Shown here: positions 33,115 through 44,940 of the stretch, piece after piece
Numbering within the stretch: position 1 is the stretch's first letter
Layout: each line of letters starts with the position of its first letter
From: Tretioscincus oriximinensis
Taxonomy: Eukaryota > Chordata > Lepidosauria > Squamata > Gymnophthalmidae
Reading direction: 5' to 3'
DNA length: 64,000 nt
NCBI GenBank assembly: GCA_022410635.1
Contig: JAJVDF010000210.1
Coordinates: 1,768,780 to 1,832,779 of the forward strand
The notes under the pieces: model-generated
Told to the model about the DNA's origin: nothing
What the model saw: the letters and a program-made list of their open reading frames with translations, nothing else
Databases searched by the model: none
Position numbers and translations under genes: made by a program

Positions 33115-33345
33115 GAAGAAGTAGTAGAAGAACTACAATCCGATTTACCCAACTGAAGGGACTCAAAGCGGCTTACAAGTTTATTTTTCACCCAAAGGCT
33201 TACATTCTATCTCCCCCACCATGCTGTCCCCACTAATCTAATCAGTTTCTTGCTTTCAAATAGCTGGATTGGCTAGAGCTGAAGCCAGTAGAGGTTGCTT
33301 ATTCCTCCACAGCCATCACAGAGCTTCGACCTTCACCTCACATCA
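33115..33345 (-). mobile_element. tRNA-SINE, antisense
   Basis: The text gggactcaaagcggcttaca, ttcacccaaaggcttacatt, tcaaatagctggattggcta and cacagccatcacagagcttc is the antisense body of the SINE family. The 3' end lies near a decayed tail (ggaagaagtagtagaagaac). The tRNA head is degraded beyond about 33330. Confidence 0.85.
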
Positions 33346-34329
33346 AAGAATAGCTATGTGTAGCTATCATCAATGTAGCTGTGTATGTTTAGCTATGATC
33401 AATAACTTGAATTGTTGTGTATGGTTGTTAAGGTTGAGTACCACTGAGGTGTGCCCAACTTCTGATTGGCAGCACGGAAACTTCCCCGGGTACTTCTATG
33501 AATGTTCTTGATCGAGATATAGAAACGGCCTGTCTATATTCTGTTGGGGTTGTTGGGGTTCAGACCAATAATGCTCCCCTTCTCATGCAGTTTGCTCTAT
33601 TTCTGAGCCTCTCCCTTGCTATACATATATTCCCAGCAAAATGAACAGCAAATCATCAGAAATGAGCAACAAATCTTCACTCAGCTCCTCTGCTTTGCCC
33701 TTGGGTGCTAGCTTTTTCTGCATCTCAATTGCTATTCTTTCACATTTCACCATCAAGAAACTAATAATGGCCTAGTAATGGAAGTGTGTTTGTGGGGGGA
33801 AAGGGAAAATAAGTCCAATCCTGTCCATTAAACAAGTTGATTTATGCCTATTGTTCCAACATTACATGAGTAGGATCTGCTTGCNTAACTGGTGAAGTTC
33901 AAAGGAAAATAACCCTGGCAAATACACTGCAATTCATCTTTGTAATATTGACAAACACACATGTTTCCTGGGGGAATGCCTTGTTATGCTATCCATTGCA
34001 CACTGGTTAGCATAAACCTTGAGGGCTGAACTGCTAATCAGATTGATGAGCTGTGCTATGATATGGAAGATCCCAATAAATTAACAAATTATGAAAAAAA
34101 AATAAAAAAAAGATCGAAAACAGCACATGTAGGAATTCTGAAGTTTCTGGCACATCCAAAGACTTGAATATGTGAATCATCAGCTATTTATTTCTTTAAG
34201 CAACAAATTATGTCTGTGAAACATTTTAAAAGCCCTTTTTGCACTTTTTATTTCATTGCCTTCAAAGTATCAGGGCATGGTTGTGTATATATGGACCACC
34301 TCCATTCCTGCATGATTCCTGTGTATTGT
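33346..34329. other. unassigned AT-rich DNA
   Basis: No gene or repeat recognised; small A-runs near 34095-34110. Confidence 0.4.
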
Positions 34330-34520
34330 TTGTGTATAGTTGTTGTTACCTGAAGTAATATATAATGAGCCAGTGGTCCCACCAAAGGGGATAATCTGAT
34401 TGGCTAGGCTTGGTGGTACCTGATATATGCAGAGGAAAACACAATTCTTAGTTGGGTCCTAGTTGCAAACACTATAAAAGAGTAAAGCCTGGCTAGAGGA
34501 ACAGATCTTGTCAAGAAAAA
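34330..34520 (+). promoter_or_regulatory. promoter-like segment (inverted CCAAT and TATA), possible LTR remnant
   Basis: It contains gattggctaggc (an inverted CCAAT-type box) and, about 80 bases downstream, actataaaagagtaaagcct. The spacing fits a polymerase II core promoter of LTR type, but no LTR ends, partner LTR or downstream coding region was found. Chance is possible. Confidence 0.25.
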
Positions 34521-35056
34521 ATAGGTTGATGATGTACTTTGAGTTGAATAATAAGGTCACTTTCATATTAATATCATGGCATACTTTATTGAGGACTTCA
34601 GTTCACACAAAATCTAGCCAAGCTCATTCTTAGCTGTCCCCATTTTCTATTGACTTCAGTCTCCCAGCATCAAGCTCTTCTCATTATTTGGGCAAAGTAT
34701 CTTTACTTCAGCTTTTGTATTTTTCCTTCTAATAAGCAGTCAAGATTGGTCCAAGAATTCTCAAAACCTTTTTGCACTTTATTTTATTCCATCTAGGGTT
34801 TAAGGGGCCTGCTACCCACTTGCCAACCCAGACCATGCAACCCCAAAGGAAACTGATCTTGATTAACACCATCCATAGCCCAAACTAGTTGGTCCACATC
34901 CAGTTGTTCATGTCACAGAGAGATGAATACAAGAAAACCTCACACCTCCTTCTCCCTCTTCTTTGCCAGTGCATTTTCCTACTTCTCCCCATAGTTTTAC
35001 TAACGTTCATAATAATCATAATTAATAAAAGGCATGAGAGAAACGTTAACAATCTG
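34521..35056. other. unassigned DNA
   Basis: No feature recognised. Confidence 0.4.
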
Positions 35057-35155
35057 AGGTATAATGGCCAATGATAGGGCTTAGAACTTTGGCAGCCTCC
35101 AGAGACAGGCCACCTGGGTTGGAAACTGGCTAAAATCATAGGGAAGTAATAAACG
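35057..35155 (+). repeat. repeat V, copy 2
   Basis: Shares ccaatgatagggcttagaac, tttggcagcctccagaga and tgggttggaaactgg with 9045-9140. Confidence 0.5.
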
Positions 35156-35210
35156 GACAATTATCTGGGTGGAAAGATGTGAGAAGTGGAGTACCCGGGG
35201 TTCAGTACTG

Positions 35211-35425
35211 GGAGGGAAAGAAAGGAAGGAAAGGAAGAACAAAGGAAAGAATGCATGAAAGATGGAAGGAAAGGGGGGAAGATAAAGAAGAAAAAAGAAA
35301 GAAGTAAGGAAGGGAAGGGAAGTGGAAAAAAGAAATGAAACAAAGAAGCAGCAAGAGGGATGGGGGACAAGGGAGAGAAGACGTGAGAGGAGACATGGAT
35401 GGGAGCAAGGGGGAAGAGGGGCCAG
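35211..35425 (+). repeat. purine-rich (GGAA/GAAA) tract
   Basis: About 215 bases of mostly A and G (gaaaggaaggaaaggaagaa and similar) with few pyrimidine interruptions. Low-complexity frames on the minus strand (Ser/Pro/Leu/Phe) are artefacts. Confidence 0.85.
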
Positions 35426-36313
35426 AGATAATGCAAAGGGCTAATTCCACTAGCAATAATAATAATAGCCCTTCTGACATTTTTCAATAGTAGCATTTTT
35501 GCTTCCGTTTGTCTTTGGCACCAGAAGGTAACCAAATTAATATTGCCCACCATGCTAATTTCTCCTGCAATTGGCAGTTAGGTAGCAAAAATATCTAGAG
35601 TTTTATTGATATTTGTTTTGTCAAAACATATTGCACATCTTCTACCATTGGAATGTTAATAGCACAAGGTGATGATTTATTCTTCTAATTCAGGAGGAAA
35701 GCAGGCTATCTGAAAGCATATGCAAGGTGTTAATATTTTACCTACCGGTAATAATAAATCACCACAGGCCTTTTTTTCAAAATTCAGATACAACGTCCTA
35801 TTTGCATGCATTATTTGTGCCTTTTTTGTTCTGCCTTTCCTTCTTTTCTTCTTTGAGAAGAGCAGCAGTTAACTTCTGTCAGGAAAAGGGTTGAGAGTCC
35901 TACACCTTTGCAGCTTACGTAAGAGATAAATGGATGCCGACTGTTGCCTATGACAGTCAATGGCACAAGGAAACACAAATCCCAGGGGCCACATATCACT
36001 TCTTCCATCCACAAAATGACATCCCGCCTTACAGAGTCAAACCAAAGTTACATCCAGGCCAACATTCTGCTTCAGAAAGCGCTATGACAATTCGGCATTA
36101 GAAATGGGCATCCGTTTTTTATATATATTTCCTTCTACATTAAAAAATAAAAAACGTAATACCATTTTATAAAGCCCAGAATGAAAGGAGGCAAAGGATT
36201 TGCCAATGTCCAGACTAAAACTTTCTAAAGATAGGAAGCAGAGAGGAAAGATCATAATTACAAATTAAGTGTTTTTCCCAAAAAACCATTTATTTATTTA
36301 AAATAATATAAAA
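35426..36313. other. unassigned AT-rich DNA
   Basis: No gene or repeat family recognised. Confidence 0.4.
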
Positions 36314-36560
36314 AAGGAGGAAGAGGAGAATCTGTTTTTTATACCCCACCCTCCTCAGCCAAAGACATTCAGAGCAGCTGACAATGTTAGTTTTCCCCCA
36401 GAAGGCTTACGTCTGTTCGATGTTCCCCATCACATTTGTGGCAATACCCGTCAATCTAATTGCAGTGCATTCACAAAGTGCTTTCGAATAGATGAGTTGC
36501 TGAGGTCATCCCTCTCCACAGCTGATACAGGGCTTAGAAAATGCACCTCTGGACTGAGAG
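36314..36560 (-). mobile_element. tRNA-SINE, antisense, diverged
   Basis: Begins aaggaggaagaggagaatct (tail), then ttttttataccccaccctcc, acattcagagcagctgacaa, ccccagaaggcttacgtctg, cctctccacagctgatacag and ggcttagaa. It is more diverged than the copies at 14841 and 19768. Confidence 0.75.
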
Positions 36561-36575
36561 ACTGTCCCTTAAGCT

Positions 36576-36840
36576 TTGTGCCATTCATGTCCCAATAGAT
36601 AGAAGAGGCCTAGACATTGCAGCCTGATTTCATAAGGGAGGTGCTCTAGCCCAGAGATGTCAAACTGGTGGCCCTCCAGATGTTCCTGAACCACAACTCC
36701 CAATGTTCAATTTGGTTTAGCAGAGTGGAGTACAGTGCTGGGAGTGGAATGGAATGTTGGGAGTTGTGGTTCAGGAACATCTGGAAGGCCACCAGTTCGA
36801 CATCTCTGCTCTAGCCCTTCAATTATTCTTGTTACGCTTT
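36576..36840 (-). mobile_element. CR1 ORF2 fragment, antisense, interrupted by a hAT MITE
   Basis: Joining 36590-36651 to 36817-36840 on the minus strand gives CR1 ORF2 text of the RIIEGLEHLPYEIRLQ type. The junction region is the 8-bp target ctctagcc of the inserted element. It is a fragment from upstream of the CR1 3' C-terminus. Confidence 0.8.
36652..36808. mobile_element. hAT-like foldback MITE with 8-bp target duplication
   Basis: Ends are cagagatgtc (36652) and gacatctctg (36808). Arms pair for about 50 bases: aactggtggccctccagatg, then ttcctgaaccacaactccca, against their inverted forms. The 8-base duplication ctctagcc lies at 36644-36651 and 36809-36816. The 8-bp duplication and CAGNG-type ends are hAT hallmarks. 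There is no coding sequence in 157 bases. Confidence 0.9.
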
Positions 36841-36965
36841 TTTTAAAAAGCCGTTGTTTGTGCATTCCGTTGAGGAAACCACGAATCCTACTTTTTTATT
36901 CTGCTAAACTAATGATTAAGCTTCCTTTTAATAATTGCAACGTGTGGGCCTCTTCAGCCTTTGTG

Positions 36966-37447
36966 AGGTGATCTGATTGAAGTGTATAAAATCATGCATG
37001 GGATGGATAAGGTAAATAGAGAAAAATGTTTTCTCTATCGCATAACACTAGGACCAGGGGGCATTCCTTGAAGTTGATGCGCAGAAGAGTGAGGACCAAC
37101 AAGGGAAAGTATTTTTTCACTCAGAGCATCATCGGTCTTTGGAATTTGCTTCCAGAAGGGGTGGTGGTAGCTAGCAGCTTGGATAGCTTTAAGACAGGAT
37201 TAGACAAGTTCATGGAAGCCAAGGGTATAAACAGCTACTAAGTTGGATGTCTTGATACTGCCTCCNAGATGGAGCAACAGGCAGTATTCCTGAAATGCCA
37301 TTTGAAGGGCATCAAAAACAGTTGAAGATTTTGCCTTCTTCTGTTCAAGACTGCCCACGTGCAATTGGTGGCCCTCTGTGTGAGACAGAATGCTGGACTA
37401 GATGGGCTCCGGCCCAATTCAGCATGGCTCCTCTTATGTTCTTACGT
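36966..37447 (+). mobile_element. CR1 LINE 3' end
   Basis: Encodes DLIEVYKIMHGMDKVN-like text with a stop or frame change, then MFSLSHNTRTRGHSLKLMRR and FKTGLDKFMEAKGINSY followed by a stop (37241). The UTR (aaatgccatttgaagggcat) and the tail ctcctcttatgttcttacgt follow. Truncated at the 5' side near 36966; one N at 37266. Confidence 0.9.
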
Positions 37448-38389
37448 TCGTATGTAATGATTTAGTAAAACATAGAATAAATTTGCTCATTCCTCTACTT
37501 AAGAAAAGTTTTAAAATGATTTTTATGTATACAAATTTGCAAATCTGGAGGATATATTATACAATCCAGTGTCCTTTTGGGTTGATACTAAAATTCAAAT
37601 GGATCTTTTTAGAGGCCTTTAAAATAACAAGGGACAATTTGCAAAACTCTCAAAATATCTGTCTTCTTCATCCACTTAATAATAATACATTACAAATAGA
37701 ACAGAGAGTTTATCAGAAGAAAAATATTTGACACGCCATGACTTCATTCACAAAAGCATTAGAGACAGGTAGACGCAAATCTTAATGGATGTGTGAATAA
37801 TGAAATTTGGTCTCTTAATATAATATTTATTTCTAGTTGGGAAGAGGACACAAGCTTGTTAAACAGACATTAAAATGTGACTACAGGAGGATTTCGCTGA
37901 ATCACACTGCATGAATTATTTCAGAATCCAGCAGATTCTAGAGAAGATTAATTGTGATGATCCTACATCTGAGAATAGTCATCAAATACTCTTTTTCGGC
38001 AACTGAAGTGGAATCTAATCTGATCCCTTTTGCTCTCCCCGAAGAAGTGGTTGGCACTAGGGATAGGTCAAATTCCTGTGTGATGAACATGTACCATTCA
38101 AACTCTTTAATTAGAAGATGTTTTAAGAAAAATAGGAGTACAAGGGAATTGATTTTGGATGAAATTGTAAAAGAAAAATGATGAACAGGGGAGAAGCAGC
38201 TAACATCAGGAGTCAAGGGAGGTACACCATTCTAGGAAGTTTTATTTTTGCTGATGAACTCAGTAATTAACTAATGTATCAGGACAATAGCATTCTCTCA
38301 CACACACAATAGAGGAAGGATCACAATGTTTGGAAAGATGTTTGCTGCCCCTTAATGGGATTGCTAATTCGTCACCTCTTGGTGCCATG
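37448..38389. other. unassigned AT-rich DNA
   Basis: No gene or repeat recognised; the chance frame 37402-37731 starts inside the CR1 tail. Confidence 0.4.
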
Positions 38390-38530
38390 CAGAGATGTCA
38401 AACTGGTGGCCACCAGATGTTCCTGAATTACAATTCCCAACATTCCATTTAATTAAGTAGAGTGGGCATAGTGCTGGGAGTGGAATGGAATGCTGGGAAT
38501 ATCTGAAGGGCCACCAGTTTGACATCACTG
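38390..38530. mobile_element. hAT-like foldback MITE, second copy
   Basis: Starts cagagatgtcaaactggtgg and ends ccaccagtttgacatcactg. It shares gtgctgggagtggaatggaa with the copy at 36652. The right arm has a deletion in the ttgtggttcaggaac region. No target duplication is readable, so it looks older. Confidence 0.8.
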
Positions 38531-39760
38531 AAGTATTGGTGCTAAAATTCAGTTGATTAATTAGTCTTGCTGCCCCCAATTAAATCTGATTTCCTGCTAG
38601 TTCTGAGTTAATCTTTATCTCTTTGGGACAACAATACAGGGAAGGGTCCAAACAGCTTTTATCCACAAATCCTCCACAGCTCTGTAGGGATGAAAAGAGA
38701 CTTCTCTCTGGAATGATTTTCAAGCTGCAGCTCTTTGAAATATAAAGATATATCAATATTCAGCTTCTCACATGAACATCTAGTTGCCCATATCTCATTG
38801 AAGCAGTGCTGGGAATATTTGGGTCAGTAATCTTGTGCCCATCACCTGACATGACTTGTAGGGCAGGACCGGAAGTGATGTCATGACGGATGCCCTTTCC
38901 GGAAGCAGAGGCCNGAAGTGACATCATTTGTGATGTCACTTNTGTCCCCCCCTGGGTGCTCTTTCTGGAATCAGAGGGCAGAAGTGACATCACCAAACAG
39001 GAAATGGAGTGAGGGAAATTTTCTTTGCATTGCTGCATGAAAATTTGTACCCCATGCATGGCTGAATTTTCTGTTCCGCATACACAATTTGTGTATGACT
39101 CCCAGCACTGCAATGAATATTGCACATCTTTCACTGAAGTACTGGACCCATGTTCAGCTATTGTAGTTATGAGTGAAATGAAGGGGACTTGGACTTCGGA
39201 ATGTGAACCATATTGCAATGTAGACTGAATAAACAGAGTATATCCATTTTTATAACCAAAATACTACCTGTTTGAATGTTTTGGTGAACAAAATGAATGT
39301 TTCGATAAAGTTTTTTTCTCAACATTCAAGCCACCCAAGTCAAGCAAACCAGTTGCTTTAATCCAGTTGATTTGGGCACTCTTATTAGCAAGGCCATTTT
39401 ACAGTTGCTGTGAAACCCTTTTGCAGGTTAAGTGCCATCTGATAGAGATTTAGTTTTCTCCTTCAGCAGACAAATCATGAAGCCAGAATTTAGATACAAG
39501 ACTTTATTGCATAAGCTAAACAGCAAAGACAACTAAGAATTAGAATCCTTTTATGTCTCCTCACCTTCAAGGAGGACTTTAACCAAGGCAAAATCCCTTT
39601 TGACCAGCCATGTGTTTTCCAAGTTAGATCAAAGGGATGCAATTGTTTACAAATAGGAAGCTGAAGGTCATTTTATCTTCAAATGTCCTCTTAATTTTCC
39701 AAGGGGGATATCATCTGTTGCCACCATCCCTAACACCAAGGAATGTTTCTTACAGCCATG
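38531..39760. other. unassigned DNA
   Basis: Apart from the GGAAGTGA-type repeats at 38850-39005, nothing is recognised. The 152-codon minus-strand frame at 38760-39218 spans these repeats and two Ns and has no domain. Confidence 0.4.
38850..39005. repeat. degenerate short repeats with gaagtgatgtca/gaagtgacatca units
   Basis: Three or more units (ggaccggaagtgatgtcatg, gaagtgacatcatttgtgat, gcagaagtgacatcaccaaa) are spaced at 40-60 bases, and the middle one forms a palindrome (aagtgacatcatttgtgatgtcactt, split by the loop). The GTGACATCA words resemble CRE/AP-1-like sites, but a minisatellite origin is more economical. Confidence 0.5.
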
Positions 39761-39910
39761 TGCTATCTCATTTCTGATGCTGTGCAATACAAATCAAAGA
39801 AATCCAGATTACTTAATCCAAATTTTGCATGCAAGAAGATGAAGAAGGAGGAGGAGAAAAAGAAAAAAAAGAGAAGAAGAAGAACGAGAAGGAGGAAGAG
39901 GAAGATAAAT
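39761..39910 (+). repeat. repeat Z, direct arm with GA-rich tail
   Basis: The text tgctatctcatttctgatgc, tgtgcaatacaaatcaaaga and aatccagattacttaatcca is followed by a purine run of GAA/GGA units to 39906. It is the inverted counterpart of 40469-40563 (about 80% by eye). Confidence 0.6.
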
Positions 39911-40224
39911 GTTTTCTTTATTACCAAATAGAACAGTCCACCCATGAGAGCTATGGGTCTTGCAATGATGTCATAACTGATTTCATATACCTTCTTGCCA
40001 AGTTAAAAGAGAGAGGCTAGATGCTAGAAAGTCCGTTAAGAGGGAATACTTCTCTTTTCAGAGGTGTGGAACTGAAGGAAATCTCTGGGAAGAGTTGACT
40101 GAGACCTCTTAATCTGACTCTGCAGTTACAATGTTCTATGAATGCTTCTGGAAACCTCTTCCTGCACACTAAATACACCAGAAGTGACCAGAGGTATTAG
40201 GGCCTTAACCCACTGTGACCCTTT
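39911..40224. other. unassigned DNA between Z and SINE
   Basis: No feature recognised. Confidence 0.4.
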
Positions 40225-40465
40225 GTGCTGCTATGAAAGCCAGACTGGTTGTGTTTAGACTATCAGATTCTTATCTGGAGTTCTCCTATTTCAATTCTGC
40301 ACTCCTCCATAAAGCCCACTGGGCGACTTTGGGCTGGTCGGTCCCTCACAGCTCCCTCAGCCCCACCTACTTTACAAGATGTAGGCCACTTTGATTCCCC
40401 TTTGGGTTGAGAAAATATTCTACTAACATATTAGGTAGCATTTTAGGCAGAACATAAACCAATTC
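40225..40465 (+). mobile_element. second-type tRNA-SINE
   Basis: Head gactggttgtgtttagacta and a B-box-like tcaattctgcac, then agcccactgggcgactttgg, gctggtcggtccctcacagc, tccctcagccccacctactt and tttgattcccctttgggttg. It is in sense orientation; the antisense relative is at 23490. Confidence 0.8.
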
Positions 40466-40468
40466 TTA

Positions 40469-40563
40469 TTCCTCCTTCTTCTTTTCATTCCTTTCTACAA
40501 AATCTGGGTTAGTTAATCTGGATCTTGATTTGTATTGAGCAGCATTAGAAATTAGATAACACA
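40469..40563 (-). repeat. repeat Z, inverted arm
   Basis: The minus strand reads tgttatctaatttctaatgc, tgctcaatacaaatcaagat and ccagattaactaacccagat into a GA-rich end (aaaagaagaaggagga). The pyrimidine tract on the plus strand is shared with the SINE tail. Confidence 0.6.
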
Positions 40564-42073
40564 TGACACAACAGAGATTCAGTACATGCCCCCAGCAACC
40601 ACATCCATGCTCACTCAGATCTGGTTTATATGTGAATGCGCCACTGCTTAATGTGGAGAAGGCAGCACTGACACACATGTAATACTCATTAATGTAGTCT
40701 ATCACTATTCCAAATTAGAGGGCTCTTAGTACAGATCCGATCCGGATTATCACTAATCCCACACAGTTGATGTGAAGTGCAGAGCCTCTTAAATTAGATT
40801 GTTAGCTATCAAATTCAAGGTGCCACAAAATGCAATGCAGACCCTGCCACACATCATTGTGTGGATGCAATTTAGGACTGGATCACAACAAGCCTAATGG
40901 ACATAACTATCATTGCTGGTTTGATCTAACACAATATTTGTTTTCTTTGACTCCTGCTGTCAGGTTAACATAAGAAAAATTGGGCTTACATTGAGCTCAT
41001 AATAATGAACTCGGAACAGGCTAGCTGTACCACGTTTCCCCTTTTTTCTTTTCCTTATGAAAACATTTGAGTCTAGAAAACAAGATAGAATCCTCGTAGC
41101 AGTAGTTCTGACCCGTTGTGGGGGCGTATCAGCTATGCTTGAACTCTGACTGGCTTTGCTCTAAATTGTGTAGAAACAGCTTTATTACCATTTTATAAAA
41201 AGTTATGTAATGACCTGAGTAGGCAAGGTTACTTTAACTTGTAAGAAGCTGTATAAGCAAACTAAAAAAAATTCCCAATCAAAACCAGTAAAAATCAGAA
41301 AGAAATTTTAAAAGTATCGAACAATTACTAACTTAGGAAAATGTTAAGACTTAAAACTTTCTTATCGTAAATCAATTTTTAATTAATGGTTAAAAGTAAC
41401 ATGAACGTCGATTGATACCTTATACTTAAGAGTCATTATGTGTCAAATGGACACATTTTAAGGATCATTCCCATCTCACCATCTCAGATTTTGATGAAAT
41501 TTGCCACAGAAGTTCCTTATGACAGAAAACTATGGTGTACAAAATTTTAGATCATAGTACTAAAAATTGGTGAAATTAGGGGCCCTCAAAATGTTTAACC
41601 ACCTAAAGTACAATTCTGCAAATTACCAAAGTTCTTCTCAGGAGTATTTTGAGTGCATCTACCAAAGTTCAACCTAAAGGTTAGTTCCAAGTAGTTCCAA
41701 AATTATAGCAGGCAAAACATGACTACATTTTACCACACAGACCTGTCAGCCACATATGAACCTCAGTCATCTAACAAACAAGAGCACTAGGAGTTTTGCT
41801 AGTTTGTTAAGCCCCAGCATCTGTGCAGGTTTGCCCAATTTCGCTTCTATACTACTACCACTTCTATTTTTACAGCTTCTGAAAGCTGACCAACACTTAT
41901 TATAGCTACTTCTAACTGCATTAATGGAGAAAAAGGGCACAATACTGCACCACCAAATGGTGGCCTATTCTCTTCTACCAATAGATCCTCAGTGACAAGG
42001 TCTATCAGCATACCAGTTTCAGAACAATAGGCCATGTAATAGAAAACACACTGGGGGGAGGAGTGTGTAGCTT
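40564..42073. other. unassigned AT-rich DNA
   Basis: No gene or repeat recognised over about 1.5 kb. The longest frame is 62 codons. Confidence 0.45.
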
Positions 42074-42475
42074 AGGCTACGTGTACACAATGTTTTTCTA
42101 CCTTTTTTGTAGCGCATTCAGGAAGTCTCAGGGACAAGTGCTAAGTGTTTTTCACTAGTCGACTGCAATAAACGACTGTTTTCCCAGAATAAACTATTGC
42201 TCTGATATTCAGGCATCATTCCTGACATCCCCCATACTCTCCCGAGCATATGTGTGTGCACAAATTAGACATGAGATGTTCCAACAATAGAGAACGCAGC
42301 AGTTGTTTCTATTGGCTGTTCCGAGTAAAAAAAAAAATTCTTGGACTGCACTGCGATGAGATCAATGAGCAATATTACGGAACTGGTCACAGAATAGACG
42401 TGTTTGGTACGCACGGACACATGATTGCTATATTCTTGATTATAGCATTATAGCAGTTTTTAAGACATCATGTTA
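42074..42475 (-). mobile_element. MITE Y, second copy
   Basis: Left end aggctacgtgtacaca (42074) matches the Y terminus with a few changes. The interior (gaataaactattgctctgat, gtgcacaaattagacatgag, gaatagacgtgtttggtacg) matches the Y copy at 5199 in reverse orientation. The right terminus is decayed around 42470. Confidence 0.7.
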
Positions 42476-43424
42476 TTCTTCCTCCACACTTCATCTTCCC
42501 CCTTCCCTCTTCCTGTGTTGTTATTTTCCAGTTCCTGCTGCTGTGCTGGGTCAATGATAATGGTTTCCTGCCTAGCCTTGGCTTTAGAACATTGATGACC
42601 TCACTCCAGGCCCTGTGATTCATCCAGATATTGTCCAGTTGGAGAGCCTTCAGGTGTTACTGTGTTTCTGGACAATATGTATAGAGAGGTAAGATTCTAG
42701 GAGTATCTTTCACCCAGGGATTGCAAACAAAATCGTACCTGTTTCCTACACTATATTGCTATATTATTACCTTTTAATAAATGTTCTTGCAATTTATCAT
42801 TTGATCCTATGTCTTCATAAACATAGAAACTGAGATTTCTTCATAATTTGACAAAAATGTGACTATTTTTTTTTAATGAGAGGATTCTCACCTAAAAAAC
42901 AGAGCTTTGGATCTTTAATGGCTGTAGAAGAAAGGAGTTTTCACCAGATGCAGCTCCTAATGCCTGTTGCACCTGAGGGTAAAACCACAGATAGAGAAAT
43001 GCATTAAATAAAATATATAAATTGTCTGCAGAAGATTCACATCAATATGTACCTACCGGAAGAGGCACAAAACCTCAATATGAAGGTTTATTTTTGAAAA
43101 GTGTATTTGAGAAAACCCTTTTTTTCCCTTCCCTATTACATAAGACATCTTCCAACCCCTGAATCAAAAATCTGATGATGAAGACTGAGCAGTTCTTCTG
43201 AATCTTTGAAAAACTTCTTCTTTTATAGGTATCAGGTTCTGTGAGTCATTGTGGAATATTTTGAGTAGCTATAGTAATAAATACGAAAATTCAGCCTTTG
43301 CCATGGCAATTACAACAATGCTGACCTTTTTCACTTCTAAAACGATTCATATTTTTCAAAAGATGACATCCTGCAGCCTCCATTGTCTTAGGTACTTTGG
43401 AAAACCATTTTCTTTAATCTAGGG
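42476..43424. other. unassigned DNA
   Basis: No gene or repeat family recognised. Confidence 0.4.
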
Positions 43425-43745
43425 CTGCAGGGACACAAAATGGTCAAGGGTTTATGGGGTGACAGGCTTTCAGTAGTGCACTCAGAATAAAGCTCCTTTG
43501 CAGCGGAATATTCTTTAGCTAATTCTTTAAGGCATCAAAATGAATTGCCTGTGTGCTCCATTGAAAAAGCCTTAGGCAGCCTTCATGTCTACCACTTCTT
43601 TTTGGGAAGATAGGATACCATGAGAAGATGCCAGTCAGGTAGAATAGAAGAATCAGCTGACTGACATAGAGATATACCATGGAGATATACCAAGAAAGGG
43701 CATTTCCCCATTCCAACTATTGAAGAGAAAGTTATAAAATTGTTG
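43425..43745 (+). repeat. repeat W, copy 2
   Basis: Shares agggctgcagggacacaaaa, actcagaataaagctccttt and ggataccatgagaagatgcc with the W copies at 16555 and 62637. The right end is ragged. Confidence 0.55.
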
Positions 43746-43924
43746 GGTGTGTGTTTTTCTCATCTCTCTTTGAAGAAGCTGCTATTTGCAGATAAATTTG
43801 GTCTCTGATCCTGATGGACTCATTTCTCATGCCATCTAAAACATAGCAATAAAAGGCCTTAGAAATACTTCACATTTCATACCAACCATATCAACCTTCT
43901 GGAGCCTTAAGACTTGCAGAGGAA

Positions 43925-44100
43925 TGCCTCTCTCGGTGGCAAGGAGCATGGGAACCCAGGATAGGGTATCCTCTGTGGCGGCCCCCAGACTCCAGAACAG
44001 TCTGCTCTTTGGGATACATCAGTCACCATCTCTGTATGCATTCAAAATGCTTGAAGATGCACCTCTTTAACCTGACCTTTGGCTGAAAAAAAAACAGGGT
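43925..44100 (+). mobile_element. L2-like LINE C-terminal region
   Basis: Contains gtatcctctgtggcggcccc, ccagactccagaacagtctg, then gcttgaagatgcacctcttt and aacctgacctttggctgaaa, parallel to 48005-48130. The translation is broken. Confidence 0.55.
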
Positions 44101-44151
44101 AGTGACAAAATGTAACTAACTGAAAGAATGAATGAAAGAACAAACAAACAA

Positions 44152-44395
44152 ATAAGAACATGAAAGGACCCATGCTGGATCAGTCAACAGCTCATCTAGT
44201 GCAGCATTCTGTCTCACATGGTGGTCCACCAATTGCTTCTGGGCATCTCAAGCAAAAGAAGTCAAACATTTCACATGTTCTCCAGTTTGACTGCAACTGA
44301 CATTTAGAAGCTTCCTGCTGTCTCTTCAGCCTGGTGGAAGTAACTAGGCATAAATTCCAGTAGCCAATGTAATAGTACCTAGTACTCTGGTACTC
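44152..44395 (-). mobile_element. CR1 3' end, antisense, diverged
   Basis: The text aataagaacatgaaaggacc, catgctggatcagtcaacag, ctcatctagtgcagcattct and gtctcacatggtggtccacc is an old CR1 tail on the minus strand, followed by the UTR with many changes. Confidence 0.75.
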
Positions 44396-44940
44396 ATCTC
44401 AGGGATGCAAATTGCTCAATCCATTAACTCCTTCCAAAACATGCAATGTGAGTCCTTTTACATTCTACTCCTGACATTGAACATAATTCCTGTCTTTTCT
44501 AAACAGAGACTGCAGTTTTTGTTGTTGTAAGTATTCATTGATCAGGATGATTGTTGCCCTGAAGCAATCTGTATTCCACAAAGTCAAGATCTCTTTGATT
44601 AATCCCCTCCTGGCTAGTTGAAGTGAGAGAAAGCCCCCCTCCACTCGAGGACTCAGGTTTGCTCTCTTCCTTCGCAGAGATCACAGACAAACAGTTTCTT
44701 CCTGTGTTATGCTTGTCTTGTATAAAGAGGATTTGTGCAGGGAAGTCCCGGGTGTAATGAGTATTGAAAAATAGTTCTAAAGGATTAAAGCTTCTCTAAT
44801 AATGTGACCCAAAGAATGTGCCTTGGAACAGACTATATGGATGCAGTCGGGTTTCAGATTCCTGTAATAAGAGCATAGACTACTAACAAGATTCAAGAGG
44901 ATATAAAATGGCAACTCTGAATATATTTTGTTATTAAATG
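44396..44940. other. unassigned DNA
   Basis: No feature recognised. Confidence 0.4.

Noticed and set aside
38850..39005. Functional CRE/AP-1 enhancer array
   Set aside because: Degenerate repeats with palindromic spacing are explained by a minisatellite-like repeat; no other support.
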